Of a stretch of DNA of 58,436 nt, positions 6,533 to 15,137 are shown one piece after another. Where the stretch lies: positions 1-58,436 of the forward strand of contig SVRG01000004.1 of assembly GCA_015064965.1 (NCBI GenBank), read 5' to 3'. The translations under genes were made by a program, and so were the position numbers. Positions within the stretch are counted from its first letter, which is position 1. Every line of letters starts with the position of its first letter. The notes under the pieces are model-generated. The model had not been told where the DNA came from, made no database searches, and was given only the letters and a program-made list of their open reading frames with translations. The DNA comes from Oscillospiraceae bacterium. Lineage in GTDB: Bacteria; Bacillota; Clostridia; Oscillospirales; CAG-272.

Positions 6533-8278
6533 ATGAAAAAAAGTACAATTGGTATCTTGCTTGTTTTTGTTTGCGCATGCATCTTCACCTGCGTTGCATT
6601 TGCGGCGGAAGACTGCATGACGTTTCAAAACTATGGCATTTACAAAACAGAGGAGCCGCTTGATGTGATTCCTGCAACTTATGAGGCATGGGTAAAAATC
6701 CCCGAGGGACGAACCGCTTCTTCAGGAATTGTTATGTCTAATGCACACTCGAGTGTGTATCCGTCATTCAGTATTTATGTATATACAAACGGCGCACCTA
6801 TCTTGAAATTTTTGAATAAGACTTCGGACGGGGATTACAGAGAGCAGAAAACATATACTTTTAGCAAAGTAAACCTTGCAACTGGAAAATGGGAACATCT
6901 TGCTTTTGTTCATGATACTGAAAGTGGATATGTTTACTGTTATGTAAACGGTGAACTTGCAGAAACACAGAAAATCTCATTTGAACCCATACTTTCACCT
7001 ATTCCTTTTGTGCTCGGTGGATCTGATACTTCCGGCAACGAGGATTATTTTAAGGGAGCTTTACGTAGCGCAACTCTTTATTCTGATGCTCGCTCTGCTG
7101 ATGAAATTAAAGCCGATATGGTATCGGTTGATGTGACTGACGAAAATCTTTTGGTGCATTATGATCTTACAAAGGCCGAGTGGGGAAAGGACATTCCCGA
7201 TGTGGCAGGCAATCAGGATATGATTTACAATCAATATTGGTATGACGAGGCACCTGCACTTCCCGAATACGCATATTCCATTGCGGTAATCGGTGACCAA
7301 CAGACACAGCTTTACAGATTTTCTGACACACTTCACTTTACATACGATTGGCTGCTCGCAAACAAGGATACAAAGAAAATCGGTTACGTTGTAAACGTAG
7401 GTGACTATACGCAGACGATAGCAGGAAAAACATCAGAATTTGAACTTGCAATTTCGCAATTTAAACGCCTTGCCGGAAAACTTCCTTTAATCGTAGCAAG
7501 AGGTAATCACGATTTACCCGCATATCACAATCAGTATTTGAATTATACGGGTTATACTTCGGATATTGTCGGAAAATATAATGACGAACTTGTTGATATT
7601 TATAAGACTGCGAGAATAGGCGATACGGACTATCTTTTTATCACTTTGGATTATGGACCTACTGATGAAGAAATTGCATGGGCGAACAAAGTTACCGAAG
7701 AGCATCCAAATCATAAGGTTATTGTCGTAACACATAGTTATATGTGGGAAGATGGCACTACTACCGATGAAAATGATGGAGCATCTCCTTCTTTGCACGG
7801 TTATCCTAACAATGGAAAAACACTTTGGGAGAAGTATGTTTCAAAGCACGAAAATATCGTGCTTGTGCTTTCGGGACATATTGATTCCGACTTTATCCGT
7901 GCTACCAAGGCGGTTGGCGAGAATGGCAACGTTGTTACACAAATGCTTATAGATCAGCAGGGTGTTGACCTTGATGTGCCCACAGGTCTTGTTTGCATGC
8001 TCTATTTCAGCGAGGACGGTAATATTGTAAATACACAGTATTATTCTACTGTGAGAAGACAGTATTTCCGCATTGAAGATAACAACTATACAATGTATCT
8101 CGGCGAGCGTAGCGGAGATTGCAACGGCGACGGTACTATTACCGTAGCAGATGCAATTGCGGCAATTTCGTCGGCAATGGGAGGCGAGATAAATAAGAAT
8201 GCAGACGTTAACGGTGACGGAAAAGTTACCTTAAATGATGCACTTGTCATCATGCAGACGGTGGCGAAAGGAGAATAA
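6533..8278 (+). CDS. Secreted LamG / metallophosphoesterase / dockerin protein
   Basis: The 581-residue protein begins with a clear signal peptide (MKKSTIGILLVFVCACIFTC, cleavage probably after VAFAA). A LamG jelly roll (about 30-225) and a calcineurin-like phosphoesterase (about 245-500) follow, with AVIGDQQ, VGDYTQ, RGNHD, VTHSY and LSGHID. The C-terminal type I dockerin has two complete calcium loops, GDCNGDGTITVADA and ADVNGDGKVTLNDA. It is a close paralogue of the truncated protein at 1-1806 and shares the DxQ variant of the first metal motif. It sits 23 bases after the phosphodiesterase stop, with AAGGAG in front. LamG probably gives glycan binding and the dockerin anchors it to a cohesin partner that is not in this window. 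Confidence 0.9.
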   Translation: MKKSTIGILLVFVCACIFTCVAFAAEDCMTFQNYGIYKTEEPLDVIPATYEAWVKIPEGRTASSGIVMSNAHSSVYPSFSIYVYTNGAPILKFLNKTSDGDYREQKTYTFSKVNLATGKWEHLAFVHDTESGYVYCYVNGELAETQKISFEPILSPIPFVLGGSDTSGNEDYFKGALRSATLYSDARSADEIKADMVSVDVTDENLLVHYDLTKAEWGKDIPDVAGNQDMIYNQYWYDEAPALPEYAYSIAVIGDQQTQLYRFSDTLHFTYDWLLANKDTKKIGYVVNVGDYTQTIAGKTSEFELAISQFKRLAGKLPLIVARGNHDLPAYHNQYLNYTGYTSDIVGKYNDELVDIYKTARIGDTDYLFITLDYGPTDEEIAWANKVTEEHPNHKVIVVTHSYMWEDGTTTDENDGASPSLHGYPNNGKTLWEKYVSKHENIVLVLSGHIDSDFIRATKAVGENGNVVTQMLIDQQGVDLDVPTGLVCMLYFSEDGNIVNTQYYSTVRRQYFRIEDNNYTMYLGERSGDCNGDGTITVADAIAAISSAMGGEINKNADVNGDGKVTLNDALVIMQTVAKGE

Positions 8279-8280
8279 TA

Positions 8281-11200
8281 ATGCGTAGAATAATATTTTC
8301 AATATGTATTTTTGCACTTGCAGTTTCGCTTTCACTTTTTGCAGGTGCGGCTCAAATAGGCAGTGCTGATGAACTGCTCACGCTTATGAACACGCCTGCT
8401 ATGTGGGCAAATGATTATACGCTTACCGCAGATATAAATCTTTCGGATGCCACAAACGGACTTTCGCAAGCACCTATCGGCAGCGAGAGTATACCGTATA
8501 GCGGCACCTTTGACGGTGACGGCTATACAATAAGCGGCATCAATATCAGCGGTGCCGGAAATGTTGCATTGTTCGGTTTCGCAGGCGGCGCAACTATTAA
8601 GAATTTGACGGTAGACGGCACAGTTTCTTCTACTACCAACTGGGCGGCGGGTATTATTGCAAGAGTTTCGGCGGCAAGTATTACTGTAGAAAACTGTGTA
8701 AACCGTTGTACAGTAAGCGGCGTTGACTCTGTCGGCGGCATCGTGGGCAGACTTGAGCCAGGCTCACTAAACGCTACTATAAGCGGTTGTAAAAACGAAG
8801 GCACAATTACTGCTGCCCGTTACAGTGGCGGTATTGTGGGCTTCAGCTCACAGACAAGCGGTGCTACTGTTATTGAAAAATGCTGGAATGACGGTATTGT
8901 TAACGGTACACAGGGCGTAGCCGGTATTGTCGTATTTTTCAGAGTATATACAGGTTCAAGCGGCAAGTGTTATGTGCAGGACTGTATAAACACAGGTAAA
9001 GTTCATGCGACAACTGCATACGCAGGCGGTATTCTTGGCTGGGGACACAACAAGAATTTTGCATATACGGTAACACGTTGCTTTAACGGCGGTTCTGTTA
9101 CTTCTGATAAGGCATCATATGTTCGTCCGATAGCAGGAGTTATTTCCAAGGCGACCTATACCGCCGGTAACATGAACGCTTGCTACTACACAACTACCGA
9201 TGCATATACCTCCGAGAGCGATTGCTATGCAAATCTCTGTGAAACTTTTGTTGCAGATGCAACTGTAGCGACCACACTCACAGGACTTGGCGAAAACTTT
9301 GTAGTTGCTGATGGCTATGCACCTCAGCTTAAAAACTTCCATACACATGACTATAAATACAGCGCTATAGGCGCAGAGCATGAGTACGCTTGTTATTGCG
9401 GCGATGTTTCTCTTACAGAGGAACATACCTTTGTTGACGGCGTGTGCGATAAGTGCGGAGCCGAGGACATTCCTTGTGCGCACGATAACAAGTACGAGAT
9501 TGTTGAAAATGCAGCAACTTGCGCTTCGGTAGGCAGCAAATATGAATTTTGTCCCGATTGCCAAACCAAAGTGAGCGGAGATATTGAAATTGCTATTGAT
9601 GCAAATAATCATAGCGGCACTTTGACTATGGTGCTTGAAAACGGTGCACTTACATATATCTGTTCGGATTGTGATGCAGCAGCGTATACAGACAGTGCAC
9701 TTCTTGACACAGTTTATGTTTCACAAACCGGTGCAGAGCTTAAAGGAAACGTTTCGTCACAGATCGGTACAAGTGCAAATCCTTTCAAAAACTTTACCGA
9801 TGCTATGCAGTATGCGGCACTTGTGGGTAAGGATGTAACCGTTACAATTCTGGATACTGCAGAGGTTCCTGAAAAATATCATACGCCCGAATTTGAAAGC
9901 ACTGTTACTGTAACGGGCGGCACGCTTATTACGCATACCCGTTTCATAATGCACGGACCGATGGTGTTTGAGCATATTTGCTTTAAGGACAGCGGCAATC
10001 CCTTTATTGCGGCTCAGGAACACAAAGTCGTAATGGGAGAGGGAATCACCGTTTCAGGCGGAGGTATTTATCTTGTAGGCGGCTACGAAAACGGAACTGC
10101 CACGAACAGCGATATTCCCTCTACAGGATATTCCACGGATGTAACTGTACGCTCAGGTGTGTATCACGGAATTGCAGGTGCAAACCGTTATCTTGGCGGT
10201 GCATATTCCGGTACAGTCAAAGTAGTTCTTGGTAAGACTAACCCGAGTGATACACTTAAAATTACAAGCACTCTTGCTGTAGTAGGATTTAATTCCGAGG
10301 GCGGAGATGGTGTAAATGCAACGTTCATCTTTGAAGGTAACGTAGATGAGATTGCAAGTTTTTGCCCGATAAGCCATGCGAGCAATGCAACAGGTCGCTT
10401 TGATATTGATATCGTTGTACGCGGCGGTGCTGCTTTGGATAAAACCAAAGTCATCTATCGTGGAGCCAATGCGACTGTTAACGTGTATTCCGATTCCCGC
10501 ATAGAGGGTGCGGATGAACTTGCGGCAACTATAACGGATGCAGATAAAGTTCAGCCTTACAAACGCTATTGCCTCAAAGTAAACGGAGAGCATCCGGATG
10601 CAAATTCAGACGGTATTTGTGATAATTGCGGCGCTTCTACCGCTTGTGAGCATATTGACGGCGAGTGGCAGGAAACCATGTCGGCAAACTGTGCAGATAA
10701 GGCTGTTTATACCTGGTATTGCTATGACTGCAAAGAACTTGTCAATGACATGACCAAAGAGGGCGAAGCTCCCGACGCTGACAATCATGTAGCAGATAGT
10801 TTTGTATGGAACAATGACGGCGAAAAGTATTACTTTGTCTGCAATTCTTGCGGTGCCAAAGTGGAACAGACCGATGCTCCTTCGGTTTATGTATCTTCAA
10901 GCGGCAGTGATAAAAATGATGGCAGAACTGCAGAAAAAGCAGTGAAGACGCTTGCAGAAGCAGTAACGCGCATTGCAAATGTTGGTGGCAAGATTGTAAT
11001 TGTTTCCAACTACACTCTTGATGGAGACGTTGTACTTCCTGCATATACAAAGCCTATTTCTTTTGTTGGCTACGATGCAGATGACGGATATGTTCCCGGC
11101 GGTTTTACGGCATCGGCAAATGTTGTAATTTCTCTCGGCGGCAAAACAAGCTTCGAGGATATCACATTTGCAGGCGGCAAGCGTTATACAATCGTTGCAA

Positions 11201-12663
11201 ATTGGAACGACATCACTTTTGGAAGAGTTTATTCGTTAAGCGATTCATATTCCTATGTTGTTCTTGGCGGATACCCGATAACCGAGAGTGACAATGAGGC
11301 AAAGTCGGCTACACTTACAATTAAAGAAGATGTAACCCGTGCACGCACGCTTGACGGAACGGTTACAAGAGACCGTTTCTATACACGCATTTATCTCGGA
11401 AGCGTTTTCGGTGCTGATAATATCGGCGTTGCAAATAAGAGTGCTACACTTACTGCCACAAATGCAGATATCGGTGTGCTTTATACAATGTCTACATCCG
11501 GCTCGCATAAGCTTACCACAGCAAAAAACTGTGAAACTACAGTAAATCTTTATGGCAGAGCAACTGTAAATCAGGGTAGAACCGGCGACTACAACGTGGC
11601 GTATGCTACATCTAAGGGTTCACAGAAAAACTTAACATTGAATTTGTTTGATAATTCCGCAATTCTTACGAATTATTATATTCGAAACTGCGAGAATACT
11701 GTAATCAACGTTTCCACCAAGGCTGACGGAAGAACATTTATGATTGATATTCCGTTTACCTTCTATGCATTCGGCGACTTTGCGGCAAACGGTACGGCTA
11801 TTAATGTTGAAATCAACTACGGTGAGCACGGTTTTGCTCCTTCACTTGATACGCCTTGTGTGTTTGTCGATTCGGCAGATGAAATTAAGATTTATGAGGC
11901 TAATGCTGTCGAGGAGTGCGAATACGTTGAGAGTATAGCTCATGCGGCAACTCCAAAAGAAAAAGGAATGAAGCATTATTCCTGCACTTGCGGTAGATAC
12001 TACGATGAAGAATATGAGTATTCCTGCGAAGAAGCAACGCACATTTATACTGCATATGCAGACGGTACTTTTAAGTGCTCTGTATGTGAGAAAACCTTTA
12101 CAACACTCAGCGAAAATCTTGTTGTTAAAGCAACTTCTATAGCGGTTGCTGACGGAAAAGCAAGTGTAAATGTAAATATTACCGGTACATTTGCGGCAGC
12201 ACTTGTAAGTATTACTGCTCCTGAAGGATTTGAGCTTGCAGATGCAACACTTGCTGAAAATGCAGAACTCGTGTTTGCAGGCAATGAAGCAGACAGTGAA
12301 TATTATCTCACCGTTATGAGTGCGAGCGGTGCAGATAGAGAAATTAACGAAACGTTTGTTTTAACATATTCTGTGGCTGATTCCACTGCATATGGAAGTT
12401 ATATTCTTGACGTTGTTGCATCAGAGGTTTACAATGCAACCGGTGAAGCGCTTTGTATGACTCCCGTAAGTGCGGAAATCGTATATGCAGAAGAAACAGT
12501 TATAGGAGATGTGGACGGTGACGGTATTGTTACAGTTGCAGATGCTCTTGCAATTATCAGAGCATTGCTTGATGATATCAGTTTGCCTAATGCAGATCTT
12601 AACGGCGACGGCAAATTAGGTCTTTTCGATGTAATCAGAGCAATCAAGTTAATAGCGCAGTAA
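8281..12663 (+). CDS. Large secreted beta-helix dockerin protein with CxxC modules
   Basis: This 1460-residue protein has a signal peptide (MRRIIFSICIFALAVSLSLF, cleavage near AGA). About residues 25-350 are GLUG-like repeats (GGIVGRL, GGIVGFS, GGILGWG) of a right-handed beta-helix. Two further beta-helix stretches follow, separated by zinc-ribbon-like modules (FVDGVCDKCG, DGICDNCG, YSCTCG). Near residues 1280-1400 is a beta-sandwich with cohesin-like spacing, followed by a type I dockerin (GDVDGDGIVTVADA and ADLNGDGKLGLFDV). It starts two bases after the preceding stop, with its ribosome site inside that gene, so it is translationally coupled. The role is probably adhesion or glycan binding and cleavage; pectate-lyase-type helices are possible, but no catalytic set is evident. 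A strong terminator follows. Confidence 0.88.
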   Translation: MRRIIFSICIFALAVSLSLFAGAAQIGSADELLTLMNTPAMWANDYTLTADINLSDATNGLSQAPIGSESIPYSGTFDGDGYTISGINISGAGNVALFGFAGGATIKNLTVDGTVSSTTNWAAGIIARVSAASITVENCVNRCTVSGVDSVGGIVGRLEPGSLNATISGCKNEGTITAARYSGGIVGFSSQTSGATVIEKCWNDGIVNGTQGVAGIVVFFRVYTGSSGKCYVQDCINTGKVHATTAYAGGILGWGHNKNFAYTVTRCFNGGSVTSDKASYVRPIAGVISKATYTAGNMNACYYTTTDAYTSESDCYANLCETFVADATVATTLTGLGENFVVADGYAPQLKNFHTHDYKYSAIGAEHEYACYCGDVSLTEEHTFVDGVCDKCGAEDIPCAHDNKYEIVENAATCASVGSKYEFCPDCQTKVSGDIEIAIDANNHSGTLTMVLENGALTYICSDCDAAAYTDSALLDTVYVSQTGAELKGNVSSQIGTSANPFKNFTDAMQYAALVGKDVTVTILDTAEVPEKYHTPEFESTVTVTGGTLITHTRFIMHGPMVFEHICFKDSGNPFIAAQEHKVVMGEGITVSGGGIYLVGGYENGTATNSDIPSTGYSTDVTVRSGVYHGIAGANRYLGGAYSGTVKVVLGKTNPSDTLKITSTLAVVGFNSEGGDGVNATFIFEGNVDEIASFCPISHASNATGRFDIDIVVRGGAALDKTKVIYRGANATVNVYSDSRIEGADELAATITDADKVQPYKRYCLKVNGEHPDANSDGICDNCGASTACEHIDGEWQETMSANCADKAVYTWYCYDCKELVNDMTKEGEAPDADNHVADSFVWNNDGEKYYFVCNSCGAKVEQTDAPSVYVSSSGSDKNDGRTAEKAVKTLAEAVTRIANVGGKIVIVSNYTLDGDVVLPAYTKPISFVGYDADDGYVPGGFTASANVVISLGGKTSFEDITFAGGKRYTIVANWNDITFGRVYSLSDSYSYVVLGGYPITESDNEAKSATLTIKEDVTRARTLDGTVTRDRFYTRIYLGSVFGADNIGVANKSATLTATNADIGVLYTMSTSGSHKLTTAKNCETTVNLYGRATVNQGRTGDYNVAYATSKGSQKNLTLNLFDNSAILTNYYIRNCENTVINVSTKADGRTFMIDIPFTFYAFGDFAANGTAINVEINYGEHGFAPSLDTPCVFVDSADEIKIYEANAVEECEYVESIAHAATPKEKGMKHYSCTCGRYYDEEYEYSCEEATHIYTAYADGTFKCSVCEKTFTTLSENLVVKATSIAVADGKASVNVNITGTFAAALVSITAPEGFELADATLAENAELVFAGNEADSEYYLTVMSASGADREINETFVLTYSVADSTAYGSYILDVVASEVYNATGEALCMTPVSAEIVYAEETVIGDVDGDGIVTVADALAIIRALLDDISLPNADLNGDGKLGLFDVIRAIKLIAQ

Positions 12664-12667
12664 AATT

Positions 12668-12697
12668 AAAGCATCAAGCCATATGGCTTGATGCTTT
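12668..12697 (+). terminator. Terminator of the phosphodiesterase/dockerin operon
   Basis: AAAGCATCAAGCC and GGCTTGATGCTTT pair perfectly over 13 bases around ATAT, five bases after the stop codon. A nearly identical hairpin occurs at 12859-12887. Confidence 0.8.
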
Positions 12698-12780
12698 AGC
12701 GTGTTGAAGAAGTGTTCTACACTCATAATATAATAAATTATGTTTTAGAGACGGACATGTGCCGGCTTTAAAACTCCTTA

Positions 12781-12854
12781 AAAACCGCGAGCGGTGAGCG
12801 AGTCGCGAGACTTGCGGTTTTGTATCCTGTCGAAAAACTTTAGTTTTTCGACAG
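12781..12854. repeat. Two short intergenic palindromes
   Basis: The first (12781-12821) pairs AAAACCGCGAG with CTTGCGGTTTT. The second (12827-12854) is an almost perfect palindrome, CTGTCGAAAAACT TT AGTTTTTCGACAG. They lie between two copies of the AGCATCAAGC hairpin. No ORF is seen here. Confidence 0.6.
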
Positions 12855-12858
12855 ACTG

Positions 12859-12887
12859 AGCATCAAGCCTTACAGCTTGATGCTTTT
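12859..12887. terminator. Second AGCATCAAGC hairpin, at the end of the HAD gene
   Basis: AGCATCAAGC and GCTTGATGCT pair around CTTACA. The T4 tract lies on the plus side and the HAD stop codon is two bases further right. It duplicates the 12668-12697 terminator almost exactly, so the 160 bases between them may have been inserted or duplicated. Confidence 0.6.
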
Positions 12888-12888
12888 A

Positions 12889-13551
12889 CTATCTATTGAT
12901 AAGTTTCAAGAGTGTTTCACCTTCTGCTATGTATTCGGTGGCAATACCATGGATTTTGTCCTGCCCGAAATTGTGACGGTCATATATACCGACAGTTGGC
13001 ATACCGATTTTTGCAGCCGTTTCAATAGCGGTAAGCGAGTCTTCAAATACCCATGTTTCACAAGGCTTTTCTTGTAAGAACTTGCAAGCGTGTAAATAGA
13101 TATCCGGCTCCTCTTTGCCTTTGCCGATGGTTGCGCAGGAGAATATCGCTTCAAAGTATTTACCGATGCCGAGATGCTCAATAGCAGTGCTTAACAGGTC
13201 GGGAGCGGTTGCCGTGGCGAGGCACATTTTTACACCGTTTGTTTTACAGTGATTTAAAAACTCTAAAACACCGTCTTTAAGTGCAACTTTGTTAGCATAA
13301 AAGTCGTTCGTGATGCTATTTGCAAGTGTTAATAATTCTTCACAGCTTTCGCCGAGCCCATAATTTGTATGAATTAAATCCATAGCATCTCTCAAAGTGA
13401 GGGTACGCACTTTCTTGTTATCTTCGGGAGAAGGCTCGAATTTTTTATTGTTTAAATATTTATCGCCGAAAGCAGACCATAGCATATCCCACAGCATCAA
13501 AGAGTCGATGAGTGTGCCGTCCATATCAAATATCGCCGCTTTAAATTTCAT
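12889..13551 (-). CDS. HAD superfamily hydrolase (beta-phosphoglucomutase / phosphatase-like)
   Basis: This is a 220-residue HAD hydrolase with an alpha-helical cap between motif I and motif II. Motif I is FDMDGTLIDS (nucleophile D9, acid D11). Motif II is CLATATAP, the Lys of motif III lies in GKGKEEPDIY, and the acidic motif IV is VFEDS. This arrangement fits the beta-phosphoglucomutase/phosphoglycolate-phosphatase subfamily, which acts on sugar phosphates and similar small phosphoesters in the cytoplasm. The start at 13551 (MKFKAAIFDMDG) is preceded by GAGG and by a sigma-A promoter at 13582-13610; a longer in-frame extension would cross that promoter. It is transcribed alone and convergent with the dockerin operon. 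The exact substrate cannot be told. Confidence 0.9.
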   Translation of the reverse strand: MKFKAAIFDMDGTLIDSLMLWDMLWSAFGDKYLNNKKFEPSPEDNKKVRTLTLRDAMDLIHTNYGLGESCEELLTLANSITNDFYANKVALKDGVLEFLNHCKTNGVKMCLATATAPDLLSTAIEHLGIGKYFEAIFSCATIGKGKEEPDIYLHACKFLQEKPCETWVFEDSLTAIETAAKIGMPTVGIYDRHNFGQDKIHGIATEYIAEGETLLKLINR

Positions 13552-13581
13552 GTCGTTAACCTCATAGTCTGTATTGCAATT

Positions 13582-13610
13582 ATTATACCATGCTTGCCTG
13601 CCGGTGTAAA
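13582..13610 (-). promoter_or_regulatory. Sigma-A promoter of the HAD gene
   Basis: On the minus strand TTTACA, 17 bases and TATAAT lie 31 bases upstream of the start codon. Confidence 0.75.
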
Positions 13611-13653
13611 CGTCTAATGACATGATTGGGTGCTTTAGTGTTGCTTTTATTGA

Positions 13654-13846
13654 CTTTTGCGACAATTTAAAGCAAGATACATGTATAGAGAAGAACCGGA
13701 TCCCGACAGTAAGATGCCTGACAGCGGCTGGAGATTTTTTTGCCGGTGATGAAAATGACGAATATGTAAATGACCCAGATAATATAGGACTTTATTCATT
13801 AAATACGATAGCAAATTATGACAAAGATATAATTGTTGACGAGTGA
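13654..13846 (+). pseudogene. Frameshifted DUF2185-like fragment
   Basis: Read in two frames, the sequence gives a continuous DUF2185-type stretch: ARYMYREEPDPDSKMPDSGW and RFF in the first frame. After a run of seven T (13735-13741) the other frame continues AGDENDEYVNDPDN, IGLYSLNTIANYD and a stop. One base fewer in the T-run would join them. The 5' part is missing (an in-frame stop lies just upstream), and the family normally continues past IANYD, so both ends look lost. DUF2185 domains include immunity-protein-like members. This is either a decayed gene or a homopolymer sequencing error in a truncated one. Confidence 0.6.
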
Positions 13847-13872
13847 AGTAAACAAACCACTGTTTTAGTTAT

Positions 13873-14119
13873 TGTGTGTTTTCCTTACACTCGGTAGAGC
13901 GCATGACTTGAGTTTTCCAGTTTCGCTTTGCGAAATCGTCGGTGTTCAGCCGACGAAGGATAAACTCACAATGCGTCGCATAGCGACGCTATGTTGATAC
14001 ATGATGTCGCTGGTTCGAGCTCACGCTCGGGGAGCAAGGCGACTCCGGCGACCATCTAAAACAATCTTCATATTCCGTCGCCTACTGAATTTGCCTTGCG
14101 GCAAATTCCTTTACAACAT
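13873..14119. repeat. tRNA-like intergenic repeat with nested palindromes (copy 2)
   Basis: It shares both ends with 1851-1952: left TTTTCCTTACACTCGGTAG and right GGCAAATTCCTTTACAACA. Here the left end continues as a tRNA D-arm and 5' anticodon stem (CTCGGTAGAGCGCATGACTT). After about 90 bases of small hairpins (TTTCGCTTTGCGAAA, GTCGGTGTTCAGCCGAC, GCGTCGCATAGCGACGC) a 3' half resumes (ATGATGTCGCTGGTTCGAGC) with its own insertion before CCGGCGACCA. It looks like a decayed tRNA split by palindromic insertions. No protein is encoded. Confidence 0.55.
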
Positions 14120-14155
14120 ATGTGATATGTGATATCTGACATTTATTTGGAGCTT

Positions 14156-15022
14156 TTAATGTTCTTTTTCAAACCATTCTACGGCAAAGTTGATTAGTCT
14201 CATTGTAACTTCGCTTGGCTCGTATTCTTTCGGCCATGAAATATAGATGGAACGCTGAAGATTGAAATCACTAAGCGGAAGAGAAACAATTCCATCCTGC
14301 TGCACAGAACACCATGAAATTTCGGGATAGAAAGCAATTCCAAAGCCGCCCTTGACAAATTCGCTGACCGTGGCACGGTTTTCGCTTTCTGCAATAATAT
14401 CAGGCGAATACTCATTTGCCCCAAAATAAGATTGCATCAGTCTATACAGTTTGCTTCCGTCAAAAAGACCTATGACAGGGATTCCTCTTATGTCATCGAT
14501 GCATAATTCGGTTTTGCTTGCAAGCGGATCGTCAGCCGAAACCGCCACGAATATTCTCTCTTTGAAAAGCACCTTGGAATGATAATTCTCCTCTTTTTCA
14601 AAAGGCTTTGAAGATACAAGTACATCGAAAAAAACGTTTCCCTTGGCTCTGTCCGATTGCTTTGAAAAAGTAAAATCTATATCGGGATTTTGCCTTCTGA
14701 ATGCCGCAATTACAGGGATAGCGGCAGTGGCACCTTCCAACATTGATATGCGTATAGAGGCGTGCTGTTTCTTTTTGATAAGTTCTTTCCCTTTTTCAAG
14801 CTTGGTGAGGGACGCACTTACCTCGTTGAAAAATACCTTACCCGCTTCGTTTAAAAGCACCTTGTTGCCGCTGCGTGTGAAGAGTTTTATGCCGAGCTCA
14901 TCCTCAAGTCTTGAAATAGTATGGCTCACCGATGAAGGAGGAACCATGTAAAGCTCTGCCACTTTTGAGAAATTTTCCAAAATTGCCGCATCTTTAAAAT
15001 AATTAAGCTGTAAAAGTTCCAT
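14156..15022 (-). CDS. LysR family transcriptional regulator
   Basis: This 288-residue protein is of normal LysR length. The N-terminal winged HTH is MELLQLNYFKDAAILENFSK, then PPSSVSHTISRLEDELGIKL and FTRSGNKVLLNEAG (residues 1-66). The remainder is the periplasmic-binding-like effector domain. It is divergent from the carboxypeptidase/serine hydrolase operon at 15138, the classic layout for a LysR activator and its target. The 115-base intergenic region contains an inverted repeat, TTGTTTAC and GTAAACAA. The plus-strand promoter has a good -10 but no good -35, as expected for an activated promoter. The co-inducer is unknown; a peptide or cell-wall fragment would fit the target genes. Confidence 0.92.
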   Translation of the reverse strand: MELLQLNYFKDAAILENFSKVAELYMVPPSSVSHTISRLEDELGIKLFTRSGNKVLLNEAGKVFFNEVSASLTKLEKGKELIKKKQHASIRISMLEGATAAIPVIAAFRRQNPDIDFTFSKQSDRAKGNVFFDVLVSSKPFEKEENYHSKVLFKERIFVAVSADDPLASKTELCIDDIRGIPVIGLFDGSKLYRLMQSYFGANEYSPDIIAESENRATVSEFVKGGFGIAFYPEISWCSVQQDGIVSLPLSDFNLQRSIYISWPKEYEPSEVTMRLINFAVEWFEKEH

Positions 15023-15042
15023 TTTGCGTCCTCACTATGACT

Positions 15043-15117
15043 TTGTTTACATAGTATTATACAATATCGTGTTGTTGATTTCAATATCTTCTTGTAATAA
15101 AATATAATTGTAAACAA
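15043..15117. promoter_or_regulatory. LysR-regulated divergent control region
   Basis: TTGTTTAC (15043-15050) and GTAAACAA (15110-15117) form an inverted repeat spanning the intergenic region. A minus-strand promoter for lysR lies between them, as does a TATAAT (15103-15108) for the plus-strand operon. The plus-strand -35 position (15080-15085) is poor. Confidence 0.45.
15056..15084 (-). promoter_or_regulatory. Sigma-A promoter of the LysR gene
   Basis: On the minus strand TTGAAA, 17 bases and TATAAT lie 34 bases upstream of the lysR start. Confidence 0.7.
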
Positions 15118-15137
15118 TATTTATTCAGGAGGACATT

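Noticed and set aside
12745..12780. GTTTTAGAG...CTTTAAAAC as a possible CRISPR repeat
   Set aside because: Only one imperfect palindromic copy is present, with no spacer array and no cas genes.
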